Source of the DNA: Flavobacterium psychrotrophum
GTDB lineage: Bacteria; Bacteroidota; Bacteroidia; Flavobacteriales; Flavobacteriaceae
Length of the DNA: 64,000 nucleotides
Direction: 5' to 3'
NCBI RefSeq assembly: GCF_003403075.1
Contig: NZ_CP031557.1
Span: 2,232,001 to 2,296,000, forward strand
In this document: one piece after another, positions 9,356 to 18,478 of the stretch
How positions within the stretch are numbered: position 1 is the first letter of the stretch
Layout of the letters: the number at the start of each line of letters is the position of its first letter
Translations under genes and position numbers: made by a program
The notes under the pieces: model-generated
Seen by the model: the letters and a program-made list of their open reading frames with translations, nothing else
Database searches by the model: none
Told to the model about the DNA's origin: nothing

Positions 9356-9558
9356 GCATTAAACTATTAGTCTGCTATTCTTCCTACTCCTTTTGATTGT
9401 TTTGCGTCACAATTACCAAGATGTGCGTACACTCACTGGAAAGTATCATTTCTTTGCAGGTACTATTTTGGAACTGATCCCGATACAAAACTTTACACAT
9501 AATAAAATATGCCAAGTGAGAAATAAAGAAAAGTTTTAAGATTTCAGCGGTCTGGTTA

Positions 9559-10173
9559 CTAATTCCGAAAACCTGCCATTACTGCCGATGCCTCTATGTA
9601 GTGTGGGTTTTTGTTGATTTTTCCATCTTTAATAACGTAAGGATGGGTAAGCAATACCTCAGCAAGTGTGTCCTGACTAAAATTGCTGATATCGTACATA
9701 CAGATTAGTGAACATGGATGTTTCGGTGTAAGTATATTTAAACTGGCCTCATAAGCAACGAGCTCGTCTGTTCCAGGAAGATTTTTAAGCGCCCACACCA
9801 TATCTCCACAAGCCCTGACACTTTCGTATCCTGCTCTTGATGCCGATACTAAAGTATTTTCCAACATAGTATACATTTTTTCCGCAGCAAATTTGCCGTC
9901 CTTAATGTAAGTATTTTCAGAAGCTAATACTTCCAGTTGGCCGCTCGCAAGCTTCTGCGCAATGGATATTCCATTGTCAGTCAGGCAACGGCAATGTTCC
10001 CCATGACGATTGCTTTCAAGAATATTAATTACCTTGTCATTCACTGACAAACCCTCCATGATATATGGAATAATCACTTCGTATTGCTGTTCCCTGGAAT
10101 CAAAAAAACCGCAAATATGCATTGGCGACATTAATGTTTCTCCGCATACCGAAAAAGGTGTTTGCTCGTTCAT
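9559..10173 (-). CDS. MEDS-domain sensory protein
   Basis: The 204-residue product fits the MEDS domain (methanogen/methylotroph DcmR sensory domain): HICGFFDSREQQYEVIIPYI (20-39) followed by EGLSVNDKVINIL, a central segment around YESVRACGDMVWAL, and the late motif HPCSLICMYDISNF. The domain is thought to bind small molecules or act as a signal relay; here it stands alone, without a kinase or HTH partner in the same chain. It is convergent with the kinase/CheY pair (gap about 200 bases) and probably monocistronic. A functional tie to that pair is only an inference from position. Confidence 0.8.
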   Translation of the reverse strand: MNEQTPFSVCGETLMSPMHICGFFDSREQQYEVIIPYIMEGLSVNDKVINILESNRHGEHCRCLTDNGISIAQKLASGQLEVLASENTYIKDGKFAAEKMYTMLENTLVSASRAGYESVRACGDMVWALKNLPGTDELVAYEASLNILTPKHPCSLICMYDISNFSQDTLAEVLLTHPYVIKDGKINKNPHYIEASAVMAGFRN

Positions 10174-10315
10174 GGCCCAAATTTACGCAATTAATCTTCT
10201 GCAACAAGCACGCCATATCTTGAAATTTGCAGCATAACTCTCATATAGGTTTCATTCCGATGGTTAAATTCTTTTTCTTACTGGGTGGAGTTATCCCCTT
10301 TAAATTGTTCCTTAA

Positions 10316-12901
10316 TTAACCATCTGAAAGTTTACTAAGCACTGCTTTTAAATCAATAGCATCATCAAAAAAGTCCTTCCATAAATCATCTTTCTCTACT
10401 ACCCTTTCTGGCAATGTTTTAATATTGTATTTTTTTATATCAAACTTACTATCCAGTTCTTTCCAGTCTAATGGCGTGCTGACAGTAGCACCTTCGCGTG
10501 GGCGCAAAGAGTAGGCACAAGCCATGGTTTTTCCCTTGCCATTTTGTAGAAAATCTAGATATACTTTCCCTATACGTTTTTTGGGCATACGCTCCAGGCT
10601 GGTGATATCCGGTAGTGCGCTATGAACCGCATGGCTAATCAGGTGGGAAAATTCACGTGTTTGGTCGTATGTATATTGAGGTTTTACAGGTATAAATATA
10701 TGCAGCCCTTTACCTCCTGAGGTTTTCAGGTATCCTTTAATATTAAGTTTGTCCAATACTTCCTTTACTTTCTTTGCAGTGTTAATGAGGTCTTTTACCG
10801 AGGCTTCATTCGGGTCAAGGTCAAAAATGATGTAATCCGGGTTATTAATGCTTCCGATACGGCTGCTCCAGGGGTTTATTTCTATACACCCGAGGTTAGC
10901 CATATAGATCAGCGTTTCCTTATCATTGCAGATTAAGTATTCTATTGATTCTCCATCAGCGGAAGACTTTAGTTTTCGCGTTTTAACCCATTTCGGTGCT
11001 TTACCTGCCATATCTTTTTGGAAAAATCCTTCATTTTTAATGCCGTCAGGATTGCGCCTTAACGATTGCGGCCTGTCCTGAATGTACCTTAATACATAAT
11101 CCGCCATTGCATCATAGTAGGCGATTACATCGCCTTTAGTATACCCCTCTTTAGGCCAAAACACTTTATCGGGATTGGTTATGGCTACTTTATCGGTATC
11201 AAAACCCTGTGAAGTGTGCGCTTCTTTTTGCGTTGTTTGGGTGACATCTTTAACCATCTTATCGGTTTTGGTTGGTAACTCACGCGTTACTGCTTTTGCC
11301 TTTTTATCGCTCCTGAGTGCAATGAATACCGGGTGGCGGAGGCTGCCCGCCTCTGTCCATTCAGAATACTTAACCTGCGCTACAAGTTCAGGTTTTACCC
11401 AATGTATGTTAGGCTCTTTTGGCTTCGTTGTAAAAGGATTAGTTTTTATCTCTAATTTCTTTAATACCCCATGAAGCTCGTGTAATGAAGTTTCATTAAA
11501 ACCTGTCCCCACTTTCCCGGAATAGATAAATTTATCTCCTTCGTAATATCCTAATAACAATGCGCCAAACCCGCTACGTGAACCCTTTGGCTCGGTATAG
11601 CCGCCAATGACCATTTCCTGTTCTTTGGTTACTTTAATCTTTAGCCAGTCTTTGGAGCGTTTATTCACATGGTAAAGCGAATCAACCTTTTTAGCGATTA
11701 ACCCTTCACCGCCTTGTTTGGTAACTTTTTCTAGTGCCTGAGTACCTTTACCTACAGTATGTTTTGAATAGATTATATCCTCCTGCCTGGGTAGTAAAGC
11801 CTCCAGTATTCGTTTTCTGTTTAACAACGGCAATGAGGTTAGGTCATACCCGTTGAAGTACAAGATATCAAACACATAGCATTTCAGCTTTCCTCTCTCG
11901 GGGTTATCCTCATAATCCTGCAACCATTGAAAATGGCTTTTCCCTTTTGAGTCTTCTACCACAATCTCACCGTCCAGTATCATGGTGTCGGTAATCGTTT
12001 CAAACGAGGCAACCAATGGCACATACTTTGCATTGAATGACAACCCGTTACGAGACATCAGTTCAACCTTACCTTTATTGATCTGTATCAATGCCCTGTA
12101 ACCGTCGTATTTGTTTTCAAACAGCCATTCATCATTGTCAAATACACTGTCGGTCAAAGTAGCAAGTTGCGGTTTCCATTCTTTAGGGAACGTTTTCCTG
12201 TTTTTTGCACCGGCTACATCATCTGCTGTAAAAGATGGCGCGGAGGTACTTTTCTTTGTAGTTTCAAGGATGTTATTGGTATCCCCACTTTTAGTTGTTG
12301 TGGCTTTTTTACCGCTTTCCCAGGTATTGGAGGCTTTATCTTTTGCAATTTGTATAAGTGTACGCCCGGTTAGTACCGAATGCTGGTCAAACTCTTTTTT
12401 GTCGGCAAAATCATCCTTGCCTTTCATAAGCAGCCATTCCTCTTTTTTACCGCTCATACGTACCAAGTGGTACGATCCTTTTAGTTTTTTGCCCTGCATA
12501 ACGACTTTGATATTGCCGTCAGCGTGCATTTTTTTTATCATTTTTTTGCTCTCCGCCAGTGTATCAGCTCCTTCAGCCAAATAAGTACCGGTGTCCCATA
12601 CCATAACGGTGCCACCGCCATATTGTCCTTTAGGTATGGTACCTTCAAAGTCAATATAGTCCATAGGGTGATCCTCTACGTGCATGGCGAGCCTTTTGAC
12701 CGATTGGTCTGCACTTGGGCCTTTAGGCACTGCCCAGCTTACCAATACCCCGTCGATTTCCAGCCGCCAGTCAAAATGCAGGTGAGAAGCCTCGTGCTTC
12801 TGTACCACGAAGTGCAGTGCCTCACCCGCTTTTTTAATTTTACCTTTGGGTTCTGCTGTCTTCTTAAAATCCCGCTTTTTATTGTATTCTGATAATTTCA
12901 T
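10316..12901 (-). CDS. ligD: ATP-dependent DNA ligase LigD (PE-ligase-polymerase)
   Basis: The 861-residue multifunctional end-joining enzyme has, in order: a 3'-phosphoesterase domain (about 1-190; HFVVQKHEASHLHFDWRLE), an ATP-dependent ligase domain (about 230-530) with the adenylated lysine K264 in ENKYDGYRAL and a downstream OB fold (SGFGALLLGYY), and a C-terminal primase-polymerase domain (about 570-861; TNPDKVFWP, IIFDLDPNEA with the metal-binding Asp pair, and TSGGKGLHIFIP). Domain order in LigD varies between phyla; the PE-LIG-POL order seen here occurs in Pseudomonas and in Bacteroidota. It works with Ku to repair double-strand breaks. It lies 6 bases downstream of ku. Confidence 0.96.
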   Translation of the reverse strand: MKLSEYNKKRDFKKTAEPKGKIKKAGEALHFVVQKHEASHLHFDWRLEIDGVLVSWAVPKGPSADQSVKRLAMHVEDHPMDYIDFEGTIPKGQYGGGTVMVWDTGTYLAEGADTLAESKKMIKKMHADGNIKVVMQGKKLKGSYHLVRMSGKKEEWLLMKGKDDFADKKEFDQHSVLTGRTLIQIAKDKASNTWESGKKATTTKSGDTNNILETTKKSTSAPSFTADDVAGAKNRKTFPKEWKPQLATLTDSVFDNDEWLFENKYDGYRALIQINKGKVELMSRNGLSFNAKYVPLVASFETITDTMILDGEIVVEDSKGKSHFQWLQDYEDNPERGKLKCYVFDILYFNGYDLTSLPLLNRKRILEALLPRQEDIIYSKHTVGKGTQALEKVTKQGGEGLIAKKVDSLYHVNKRSKDWLKIKVTKEQEMVIGGYTEPKGSRSGFGALLLGYYEGDKFIYSGKVGTGFNETSLHELHGVLKKLEIKTNPFTTKPKEPNIHWVKPELVAQVKYSEWTEAGSLRHPVFIALRSDKKAKAVTRELPTKTDKMVKDVTQTTQKEAHTSQGFDTDKVAITNPDKVFWPKEGYTKGDVIAYYDAMADYVLRYIQDRPQSLRRNPDGIKNEGFFQKDMAGKAPKWVKTRKLKSSADGESIEYLICNDKETLIYMANLGCIEINPWSSRIGSINNPDYIIFDLDPNEASVKDLINTAKKVKEVLDKLNIKGYLKTSGGKGLHIFIPVKPQYTYDQTREFSHLISHAVHSALPDITSLERMPKKRIGKVYLDFLQNGKGKTMACAYSLRPREGATVSTPLDWKELDSKFDIKKYNIKTLPERVVEKDDLWKDFFDDAIDLKAVLSKLSDG

Positions 12902-12907
12902 GGCAGC

Positions 12908-13693
12908 TTAGTTTTTAATGGCGGCAAGGCTGGCTTTTAACTGTTCCAGTAAATCATCCTTAGCTTCAGGGGTTTTCTTCCTCCTGCGCGGTGCAGGTGC
13001 TTTTGCTCCTGGTTTAGCCGAAGCTTTTTTCTTGATCATTTTAATCAGTTCGGCCTTATAGGTATCCTTATATTTTGAAGGGTCAAAAGTATCAGTCAGC
13101 TGGTCAATAATGTTGATGGCCATATCCAGTTCTTTCTTGACAATCTTTATATCAGAAGGAATTAATCCTGCTTCTTCAGGATCTCGGAGTTCATCCTCAA
13201 AACGTATCTGAATCAGTAGTATGGCATCCTCCTCCACCTTCAATATTCCAAGGTGTTCGGTGGTACGCATAACAAATTTGCACAGCCCAACTTTACCGGA
13301 CTTGCGGAGTGCTTCGCGTAAAAGCGCATACACCTTTTTAGCGTCTTTAGACGGCTCAGTTATATACGGTTTTTCAAGGTATTTAGAAGGGATTTCATCT
13401 TCTTTTATGAACTCAAAAATATCAAGTGATTGTGTTTTTTCAGGGGCCGCTTTGGCAAAGTCGTCCTTATCAAGAATTACATAATCGCCGTTCTCCTTGC
13501 GGTAACCTTTGGCTATGTCCTCCCAAGGTACCTCTTTGCCATCTTTTTTACATACCCGGACGTACTGTATGGCACATTTGTCTTTTTTACGCACCATGTC
13601 CAGGGCGATGCGATGGGTTTGGGTACCGCTGTATATTTTTATAGGGATATGCACCAGGCCAAAGCTGATGCTGCCTTTCCACAATGCTTTCAT
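12908..13693 (-). CDS. ku: Ku protein for non-homologous end joining
   Basis: The 261-residue product begins MKALWKGSISFGLVHIPIKI, the hallmark of bacterial Ku, and keeps the ring-forming core (VRVCKKDGKEVPWEDIAKGY, DKDDFAKAAPEKT). The basic C-terminal tail (PGAKAPAPRRRKKTPEAK) resembles the lysine-rich extension that recruits LigD and helps Ku slide on DNA. It forms a homodimer that binds broken DNA ends. It is the first gene of a two-gene operon with ligD. Stress-inducible promoters are usual for this pair, but none could be identified here. Confidence 0.96.
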   Translation of the reverse strand: MKALWKGSISFGLVHIPIKIYSGTQTHRIALDMVRKKDKCAIQYVRVCKKDGKEVPWEDIAKGYRKENGDYVILDKDDFAKAAPEKTQSLDIFEFIKEDEIPSKYLEKPYITEPSKDAKKVYALLREALRKSGKVGLCKFVMRTTEHLGILKVEEDAILLIQIRFEDELRDPEEAGLIPSDIKIVKKELDMAINIIDQLTDTFDPSKYKDTYKAELIKMIKKKASAKPGAKAPAPRRRKKTPEAKDDLLEQLKASLAAIKN

Positions 13694-13878
13694 AGTTTTG
13701 ATTTTAAATTCTTTATGAATTTAAAAATAATGAAAGGCATTTCATAGCTATTTAATACTACTTTGTGTAAAAGTCACAATAGAAAAATAAACTAAATACA
13801 TTTTTTGAAGCGATAAATTACAATAAATGTTAAATTGATACACTATGTAATCATTACTTTTTAAGAATTAATTCTCTA

Positions 13879-15483
13879 TTATTTTGATGCAGGCAGGTAA
13901 ATTGAAATTGACGTACCATTGTTAACACCTGTATCAATCTCTATCTTACCAGAATGATTTTCAACAATTTTTTTGCATAATGCAAGCCCTATACCGGTGC
14001 CGGGATACTCATTTTGGCTGTGGAGTCTTTTAAAAATGGTGAAAACCTTGCCTATATGATGAGGCTCAATACCTATACCATTATCTTTTACCGTAATTTT
14101 ATAAAATGATGCTGCATCTTCACTAACCCTGCTAATTGTCACATTTATGATGGGCTTACTTGTATTAAACTTTAGTGAATTACTGATTAAATTATAAAAA
14201 AGCTGACTCAATTGAACAGGACTCCCCATAACGGTAGGCAGGTCTTCTGCATTGATTTCCGCGCCTTTTTCTCTTATTGTAAATTCAAGGTCATTCTTTA
14301 CCTCTTCTATAATCTTGTTCAGGTCAGTTTGGGTAAACAATTCCGGTTTTACGGCCAGTCTTGAATATCCTAACACATCTTTAATAAGTTGCGACATACG
14401 TTCGGCAGCGCCACTTATCTTCGAAAAATAAAAGTCCTGTTTTTCTTCATCCTTACGATTATGTTGGGAAAGTGATATAAAATTCCTGATTTTTCGCAAC
14501 GGCTCCTGCAGGTCGTGGCTCGCTATATAAGCAAACTGCTCAAGCTCTTTATTTTTCAGTTGAAGTTCATCATTATATTCCTTTAGTTTTTGCTGCGCCT
14601 CCCTCAGTTCTTTATTATCCTTCAGGGTCTCTTCAACAAGCTTTTGTGCATGGATGTTTATCATGCTTATGATCCAGCCGGTCGAATTTTCTTTCTCATC
14701 AGTATTAGGAACGATATATACCTGGTACCAAACCGGTGAAGATGCTGTAAATAACCTTGCCTGGATAGATTGTACCGACTGTTTTTTCTTGGCTACGCTC
14801 CATGCCTTAATTACTGATTCTGCATCATCTGCATAAAACAACTTGTGAATAATAGCCGGCGAAAACTCCTTTACGGTAGTGCCTAAAAGGTTTTCTGCGC
14901 TTTTATTGGTTACAAAAATCTTATCTGATTTTGAAACGGAAAATACAATAAACGGTAAGGTATCAGTTAATTGCCTGTAATTATTTTCGCTTTCAGTTAC
15001 TTTGTCTGCAAGCTCAATTAGTTGTATATTCTTTTTCCTTATTTCATCGTATGCTGAAAGTGGCGCCTCTTTTTTAAAATATTCTATAAATGAACTGATC
15101 CTTAATTCTGAAAGGATTCCGGAATATGGAACCTTGGCAGCAAGTATAATTTTATAGTCTCCTTGCTCAGCACTTGTAATAATATCCTTTACAAGACGCT
15201 TTGCATAATTAAACGCCTCAGGGTTGCAACCCGCAAGGTCTATTTTATCGTGCAGTACGGCTGTTATTTCTTTCTTACCGCCATTTAAAGAATTAATGCC
15301 TAATACAAGATACGATTCCAGACCGCTTGCAATAGCACAGCGTGCAATTTCAGATACAGCCGTGGCAAATCGGGTTTGGGAAGATGCCATAAGCCCACAT
15401 AGCTCCGCCAGCTTGATACTGCGCTTGTGCGCCAGTATCAGGTCCATCTCATTATCCAGCCTTATGCTTATAATCTCTTTCAT
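13879..15483 (-). CDS. Histidine kinase with an N-terminal degenerate RsbT-like domain
   Basis: The 534-residue protein ends a five-gene stressosome-like operon, 4 bases after the phosphatase gene. Residues 1-150 resemble the RsbT/anti-sigma ATPase fold (RFATAVSEIARCAI aligns with the N-box region of RsbT), but the Mg-binding Asn is Cys and the G-boxes are missing, so this part probably cannot bind ATP. A PAS domain follows (about 170-290), then a long coiled linker, HisKA with H323 in ASHDLQEP, and a complete GHKL ATPase (NLISNSLKF, DNGIGIEP, GTGIGLAL). It may connect the stressosome to a two-component route; no partner receiver lies next to it. Confidence 0.88.
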   Translation of the reverse strand: MKEIISIRLDNEMDLILAHKRSIKLAELCGLMASSQTRFATAVSEIARCAIASGLESYLVLGINSLNGGKKEITAVLHDKIDLAGCNPEAFNYAKRLVKDIITSAEQGDYKIILAAKVPYSGILSELRISSFIEYFKKEAPLSAYDEIRKKNIQLIELADKVTESENNYRQLTDTLPFIVFSVSKSDKIFVTNKSAENLLGTTVKEFSPAIIHKLFYADDAESVIKAWSVAKKKQSVQSIQARLFTASSPVWYQVYIVPNTDEKENSTGWIISMINIHAQKLVEETLKDNKELREAQQKLKEYNDELQLKNKELEQFAYIASHDLQEPLRKIRNFISLSQHNRKDEEKQDFYFSKISGAAERMSQLIKDVLGYSRLAVKPELFTQTDLNKIIEEVKNDLEFTIREKGAEINAEDLPTVMGSPVQLSQLFYNLISNSLKFNTSKPIINVTISRVSEDAASFYKITVKDNGIGIEPHHIGKVFTIFKRLHSQNEYPGTGIGLALCKKIVENHSGKIEIDTGVNNGTSISIYLPASK

Positions 15484-15487
15484 AATT

Positions 15488-16501
15488 TTATAAATTTACC
15501 TTGGCTACCAGTACAGACATATCATCAGTACCGCGTGCGTGGTCCTTATAAAGCGTACCTGCTATGGTATTTGGCGAATGTTTTAACAATCCTGGCATAC
15601 CGGTTAAGTTCCACCGCCCCCTTAACCCGTCAGAATGCATAACGAGCGTCTGGTATTTATTAAGCTCAAAAACAGATTCCGTTAGTGTACGGGGTATATT
15701 TAGCCCCACAATGCCATTGTATGGAGTATAATTTTTGCTCTCAAGCCCGGTGTAAATAGAAGTGGCAATATTACCGATACCGCAGAGATGCCATTTTTGT
15801 GCCTTTAGGTCTAAAAACACAATAGTGGCTACAAGTCCCCGCGTTTTCTTAACTTCATGATGTATGTATTGTAAAATGGCGACCAAACTTTTTTCGCGAC
15901 ATTCTTTAAACGCTGTTATCGCTAAGGCAACGGCATCATGTGCATGTTCACCATGACCCAGCCCATCGCCTAAAAAAAAGTATACACCATTGTTAGCATA
16001 CTTTACCGCATATCCGTCGCCACATACAGATTCTCCTGGCATGTTTACCTGTACAGCGGCAACGTGCACAGGCTCTTTCCTGAAAATTTCATTTTGCGCA
16101 TCTTTATAAATCTTACTATGCGCAACAGTACCCCAGCCCTTTAACGTGTAAATAGATGATTCAGAACTAAGACGTTCAATAGCGCCCAGCCCCTGCCCCA
16201 GTGTTTGTGAGGTGGATGCACCATCCCTCATCATTTGTGGCAGGTTGTGTATACCCTGCCCTTTGTCCAGGCAATATATCTCAAAAAAAACACCGTTAGT
16301 ATCTGTTGCCGTGCGGTATAAAATTTCACCTGAACCCACAAATTTAACAAGGTTTGATGCAAGTTCTGAAACTACGATGTCAATTTCACCGGTTTTTTGT
16401 GAACTGAAACCGGCAGCAACAGTAAGGTTATGAATTTCACGTTTTACAAAAGAAACATAGCTTTTATCTTCAATCCTATAACTGTAAAACGTATTATCCA
16501 T
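15488..16501 (-). CDS. GHKL ATPase / PP2C-type (SpoIIE-RsbX-like) phosphatase fusion
   Basis: The 337-residue protein has two domains. Residues 1-135 form an RsbT/RsbW-like ATPase with the N-box VSELASNLVKF (Asn kept), the D-box DKGQGI and the glycine loop LGQGLGAIERL. Residues 145-337 form a PP2C/SpoIIE-type phosphatase with metal-binding Asp in CGDGYAV and GDGLGHG and the late MHSDGLRG and GTDDMSVL. It corresponds to RsbX of the stressosome, which dephosphorylates RsbR and RsbS and resets the system; the extra ATPase domain makes it a kinase/phosphatase fusion. It overlaps the rsbT-like gene by 8 bases. Confidence 0.88.
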   Translation of the reverse strand: MDNTFYSYRIEDKSYVSFVKREIHNLTVAAGFSSQKTGEIDIVVSELASNLVKFVGSGEILYRTATDTNGVFFEIYCLDKGQGIHNLPQMMRDGASTSQTLGQGLGAIERLSSESSIYTLKGWGTVAHSKIYKDAQNEIFRKEPVHVAAVQVNMPGESVCGDGYAVKYANNGVYFFLGDGLGHGEHAHDAVALAITAFKECREKSLVAILQYIHHEVKKTRGLVATIVFLDLKAQKWHLCGIGNIATSIYTGLESKNYTPYNGIVGLNIPRTLTESVFELNKYQTLVMHSDGLRGRWNLTGMPGLLKHSPNTIAGTLYKDHARGTDDMSVLVAKVNL

Positions 16502-16910
16502 TCTTCCATTTTATTATCGTTACCGTTGTTCCTTGTCCAACGGCAGATTGTATATTAAATTCATTAACCAGCCTTTTAGTTCCCGGCAGCCCTAATCCAA
16601 GGCTTTTACCGGTGCTGTAACCGTCTTTCATAGCAAGGTCAACATCGACAATACCAGGCCCTTTATCACTAAAAATAAGGCGTATTCCAGGCTGCCTGCC
16701 ATCATTTACTGATTCTATACCAACTATGCCACCGCCACCATATTTCAGCAGGTTACGCACTAGTTCGCTCGCTGCTGTAATAAGTTTTGTCTGGTTCAGT
16801 ATCCCCATACCAATTTTTACAGCAGCTTCTTTTACCTTGTTGCGAAACGGAACTACATCCTGCTCTCGCACAATAACAACATCTTCCTTATTCAGTATCG
16901 TTGTCATCAT
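16494..16910 (-). CDS. rsbT: RsbT-like switch kinase (stressosome)
   Basis: The product of about 138 residues is a GHKL serine/threonine kinase very close to RsbT: AASELVRNLLKY (N-box), SDKGPGIVDVD (G1), MKDGYSTGKSLGLGLPGTKR (G2 with the lid) and a C-terminal TIIKW. In Bacillus, RsbT phosphorylates RsbR and RsbS, leaves the complex and switches on the downstream partner. Longer starts exist at 16931 and 16925; MMTTILNKEDVV at 16910 matches the family N-terminus best and gives the smaller overlap with the rsbS-like gene. No RsbU, RsbV, RsbW or SigB gene is present in the window, so its downstream target is unknown. Confidence 0.9.
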   Translation of the reverse strand: MMTTILNKEDVVIVREQDVVPFRNKVKEAAVKIGMGILNQTKLITAASELVRNLLKYGGGGIVGIESVNDGRQPGIRLIFSDKGPGIVDVDLAMKDGYSTGKSLGLGLPGTKRLVNEFNIQSAVGQGTTVTIIKWKNG

Positions 16911-17289
16911 GGGTATCGCTTTCATTGTCACTCAATATTATTTTGGAACGCAACAGCTCCATACCTTTTTCAACATTAAGTGCCGTAGATACCCCTGTAA
17001 GGGTTAACCCAAGCTCAACCAAAGTTATGGCAACCGCAGGCTGCATGCCCACAATGACCGATTCTGCGCCCATTATTTTAGACATTACTCCAATATTACC
17101 CAATATCCTTCCCATAAAGGAATCAATGATGGAAACCGAAGAAATATCAATAAGTACGCCCTTGGATTCATGCTTTTTTACCGAATTAACAAGGTCTGTT
17201 TCAAGGTTTTCGGCCAACTGGTCATACAAATCTACCTGTATGGTAACCAGTAAAAAATCGCCCATTTTTAAAATAGGTATTCTGTCCAT
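16888..17289 (-). CDS. rsbS: RsbS-like STAS protein (stressosome scaffold)
   Basis: The 133-residue protein is a single STAS domain. The motif IDISSVSIIDSFMGRILGNI places a Ser in the DSF position phosphorylated by RsbT in Bacillus RsbS, and MQPAVAITLVELGL is the family-specific C-terminal helix. The tail (LSDNESDTHDDNDTE) is acidic and longer than usual; it spans the overlap with the next gene. It would form the stressosome core together with RsbR and hold RsbT inactive until phosphorylated. It lies 13 bases downstream of the rsbR-like gene. Confidence 0.92.
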   Translation of the reverse strand: MDRIPILKMGDFLLVTIQVDLYDQLAENLETDLVNSVKKHESKGVLIDISSVSIIDSFMGRILGNIGVMSKIMGAESVIVGMQPAVAITLVELGLTLTGVSTALNVEKGMELLRSKIILSDNESDTHDDNDTE

Positions 17290-17302
17290 TTCTATCGATT
17301 AA

Positions 17303-18136
17303 TTATTTTCTTTTAGTAACCTGAATTTGCAACATGTGGAAAGCTGTTTGCAGCGCGCTCGCCAATGTAGATTTAGTCATAATACCTGACAGGTCGATTC
17401 CTAAATGCACTACTATCTGGGCAATTTCCGGCCTTATACCGCTAATAATACACTCAGCACCTAAAAGACGCGTGGCGCTAACGGTTTTAATAAGATGTTG
17501 TGCAACAAGGGTATCTACTGCAGGAACTCCGGAAATGTCAAGTATCGCTATAGTGCTGCCAGTTTCTACTATCTGTTGTAACAGGCTTTCCATAACAACC
17601 TGCGTCCTGGCACTGTCAAGGGTTCCAATAATAGGCAGGGCCACAATACCATCCCAAACCCTTATTACCGGGGTTGAAATTTCGGTAATTTCATCAGTTT
17701 GTCGCATAATCACGTCCTCACGCCCTTTAATAAAGCCTTCAAAAGTTAGTACTGCCATATTATCAATGATCTTACTAATTTTAAGACTATCAGTATATAA
17801 TATTGCAGGTTCTGAAATATTCTGGGATAAGATTTCTAAAAGCGCTTCCTTGAATCCAAACATATAAAGGGCGGTTTCCCGTGGCGAAAAGCCCTGTTTA
17901 GCACGCGAAACGGAAATACCCATAAGTACTTCGTTAACTTTTTCAAAGGCATCGGCATTTCTGTCTTCAAGTGTGGCAGTATTTATGGAACTGAGAAAAG
18001 ATTCTACCAGTTCTTTAGAATCATCAATCTGGTCGTCTACATTAAAATACCCTTCATCCTCCTTTTGTTTAGTTATCCATAAATCAAGGATAGCCCCGCC
18101 ATTGCCTTTTAAAATCTCAATTGTAGTTTTTTCCAT
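17303..18136 (-). CDS. rsbR: RsbR-like stressosome sensor (STAS C-terminus)
   Basis: The product of about 277 residues starts at ATG 18136 (MEKTTIEILK); the in-frame ATG at 18202 would add a non-conserved leader and is rejected. The N-terminal 150 residues are the variable sensor part, a helical globin-like RsbRD fold (AILDLWITKQ, a signature of RsbRD domains). The C-terminal STAS domain has LDSART and DISGVPAVDTLVAQHL, with Thr residues at the two places phosphorylated by RsbT in Bacillus RsbRA. It is the first gene of the R-S-T-X-kinase operon. No haem-binding residue is evident by eye, so the signal is unknown. Confidence 0.9.
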   Translation of the reverse strand: MEKTTIEILKGNGGAILDLWITKQKEDEGYFNVDDQIDDSKELVESFLSSINTATLEDRNADAFEKVNEVLMGISVSRAKQGFSPRETALYMFGFKEALLEILSQNISEPAILYTDSLKISKIIDNMAVLTFEGFIKGREDVIMRQTDEITEISTPVIRVWDGIVALPIIGTLDSARTQVVMESLLQQIVETGSTIAILDISGVPAVDTLVAQHLIKTVSATRLLGAECIISGIRPEIAQIVVHLGIDLSGIMTKSTLASALQTAFHMLQIQVTKRK

Positions 18137-18292
18137 TATGTATGTTTGATTGTATAAGGATTTAATACCAAATATAAGGAATTTGGCGGGAGGCTGCGTC
18201 ATGAAATTATGAATATTTCTTACAACTTACACACCTGTATTTAGTAACACAGTAATATAGAGCAGATATAGTCAAACTATTGAAGCTAACTA

Positions 18293-18317
18293 GGGAAGAC
18301 TATCGCTTGGTCTTCCC
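18293..18317. terminator. Hairpin between the stressosome and ergothioneine loci
   Basis: GGGAAGAC (18293-18300) pairs perfectly with GTCTTCCC (18310-18317) around a 9-base loop. It sits between two divergent operons. Neither side has a good T-run, so a regulatory or residual role is as likely as termination. Confidence 0.4.
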
Positions 18318-18478
18318 CAATTTATGTTAAGGATATCGAAAAAGCGATTATTAAACCCTCCATTAAACGTACATTTAATATAACAGAATTGGCCCGATCC
18401 AATGCTATATGGATAAACTCCAGTGACGGTAAGATTGTAGTGCTAACCTAAAATCCCAAATAACAACAATAATAATCT

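Noticed and set aside
12111..12584. Plus-strand open frame inside ligD
   Set aside because: It is antisense to the conserved ligase and phosphoesterase domains and has no domain-like sequence.
18320..18451. Open frame without a start, ending NSSDGKIVVLT
   Set aside because: It matches no family I know, has no start codon and is short; it could be a gene tail, but the evidence is too weak.
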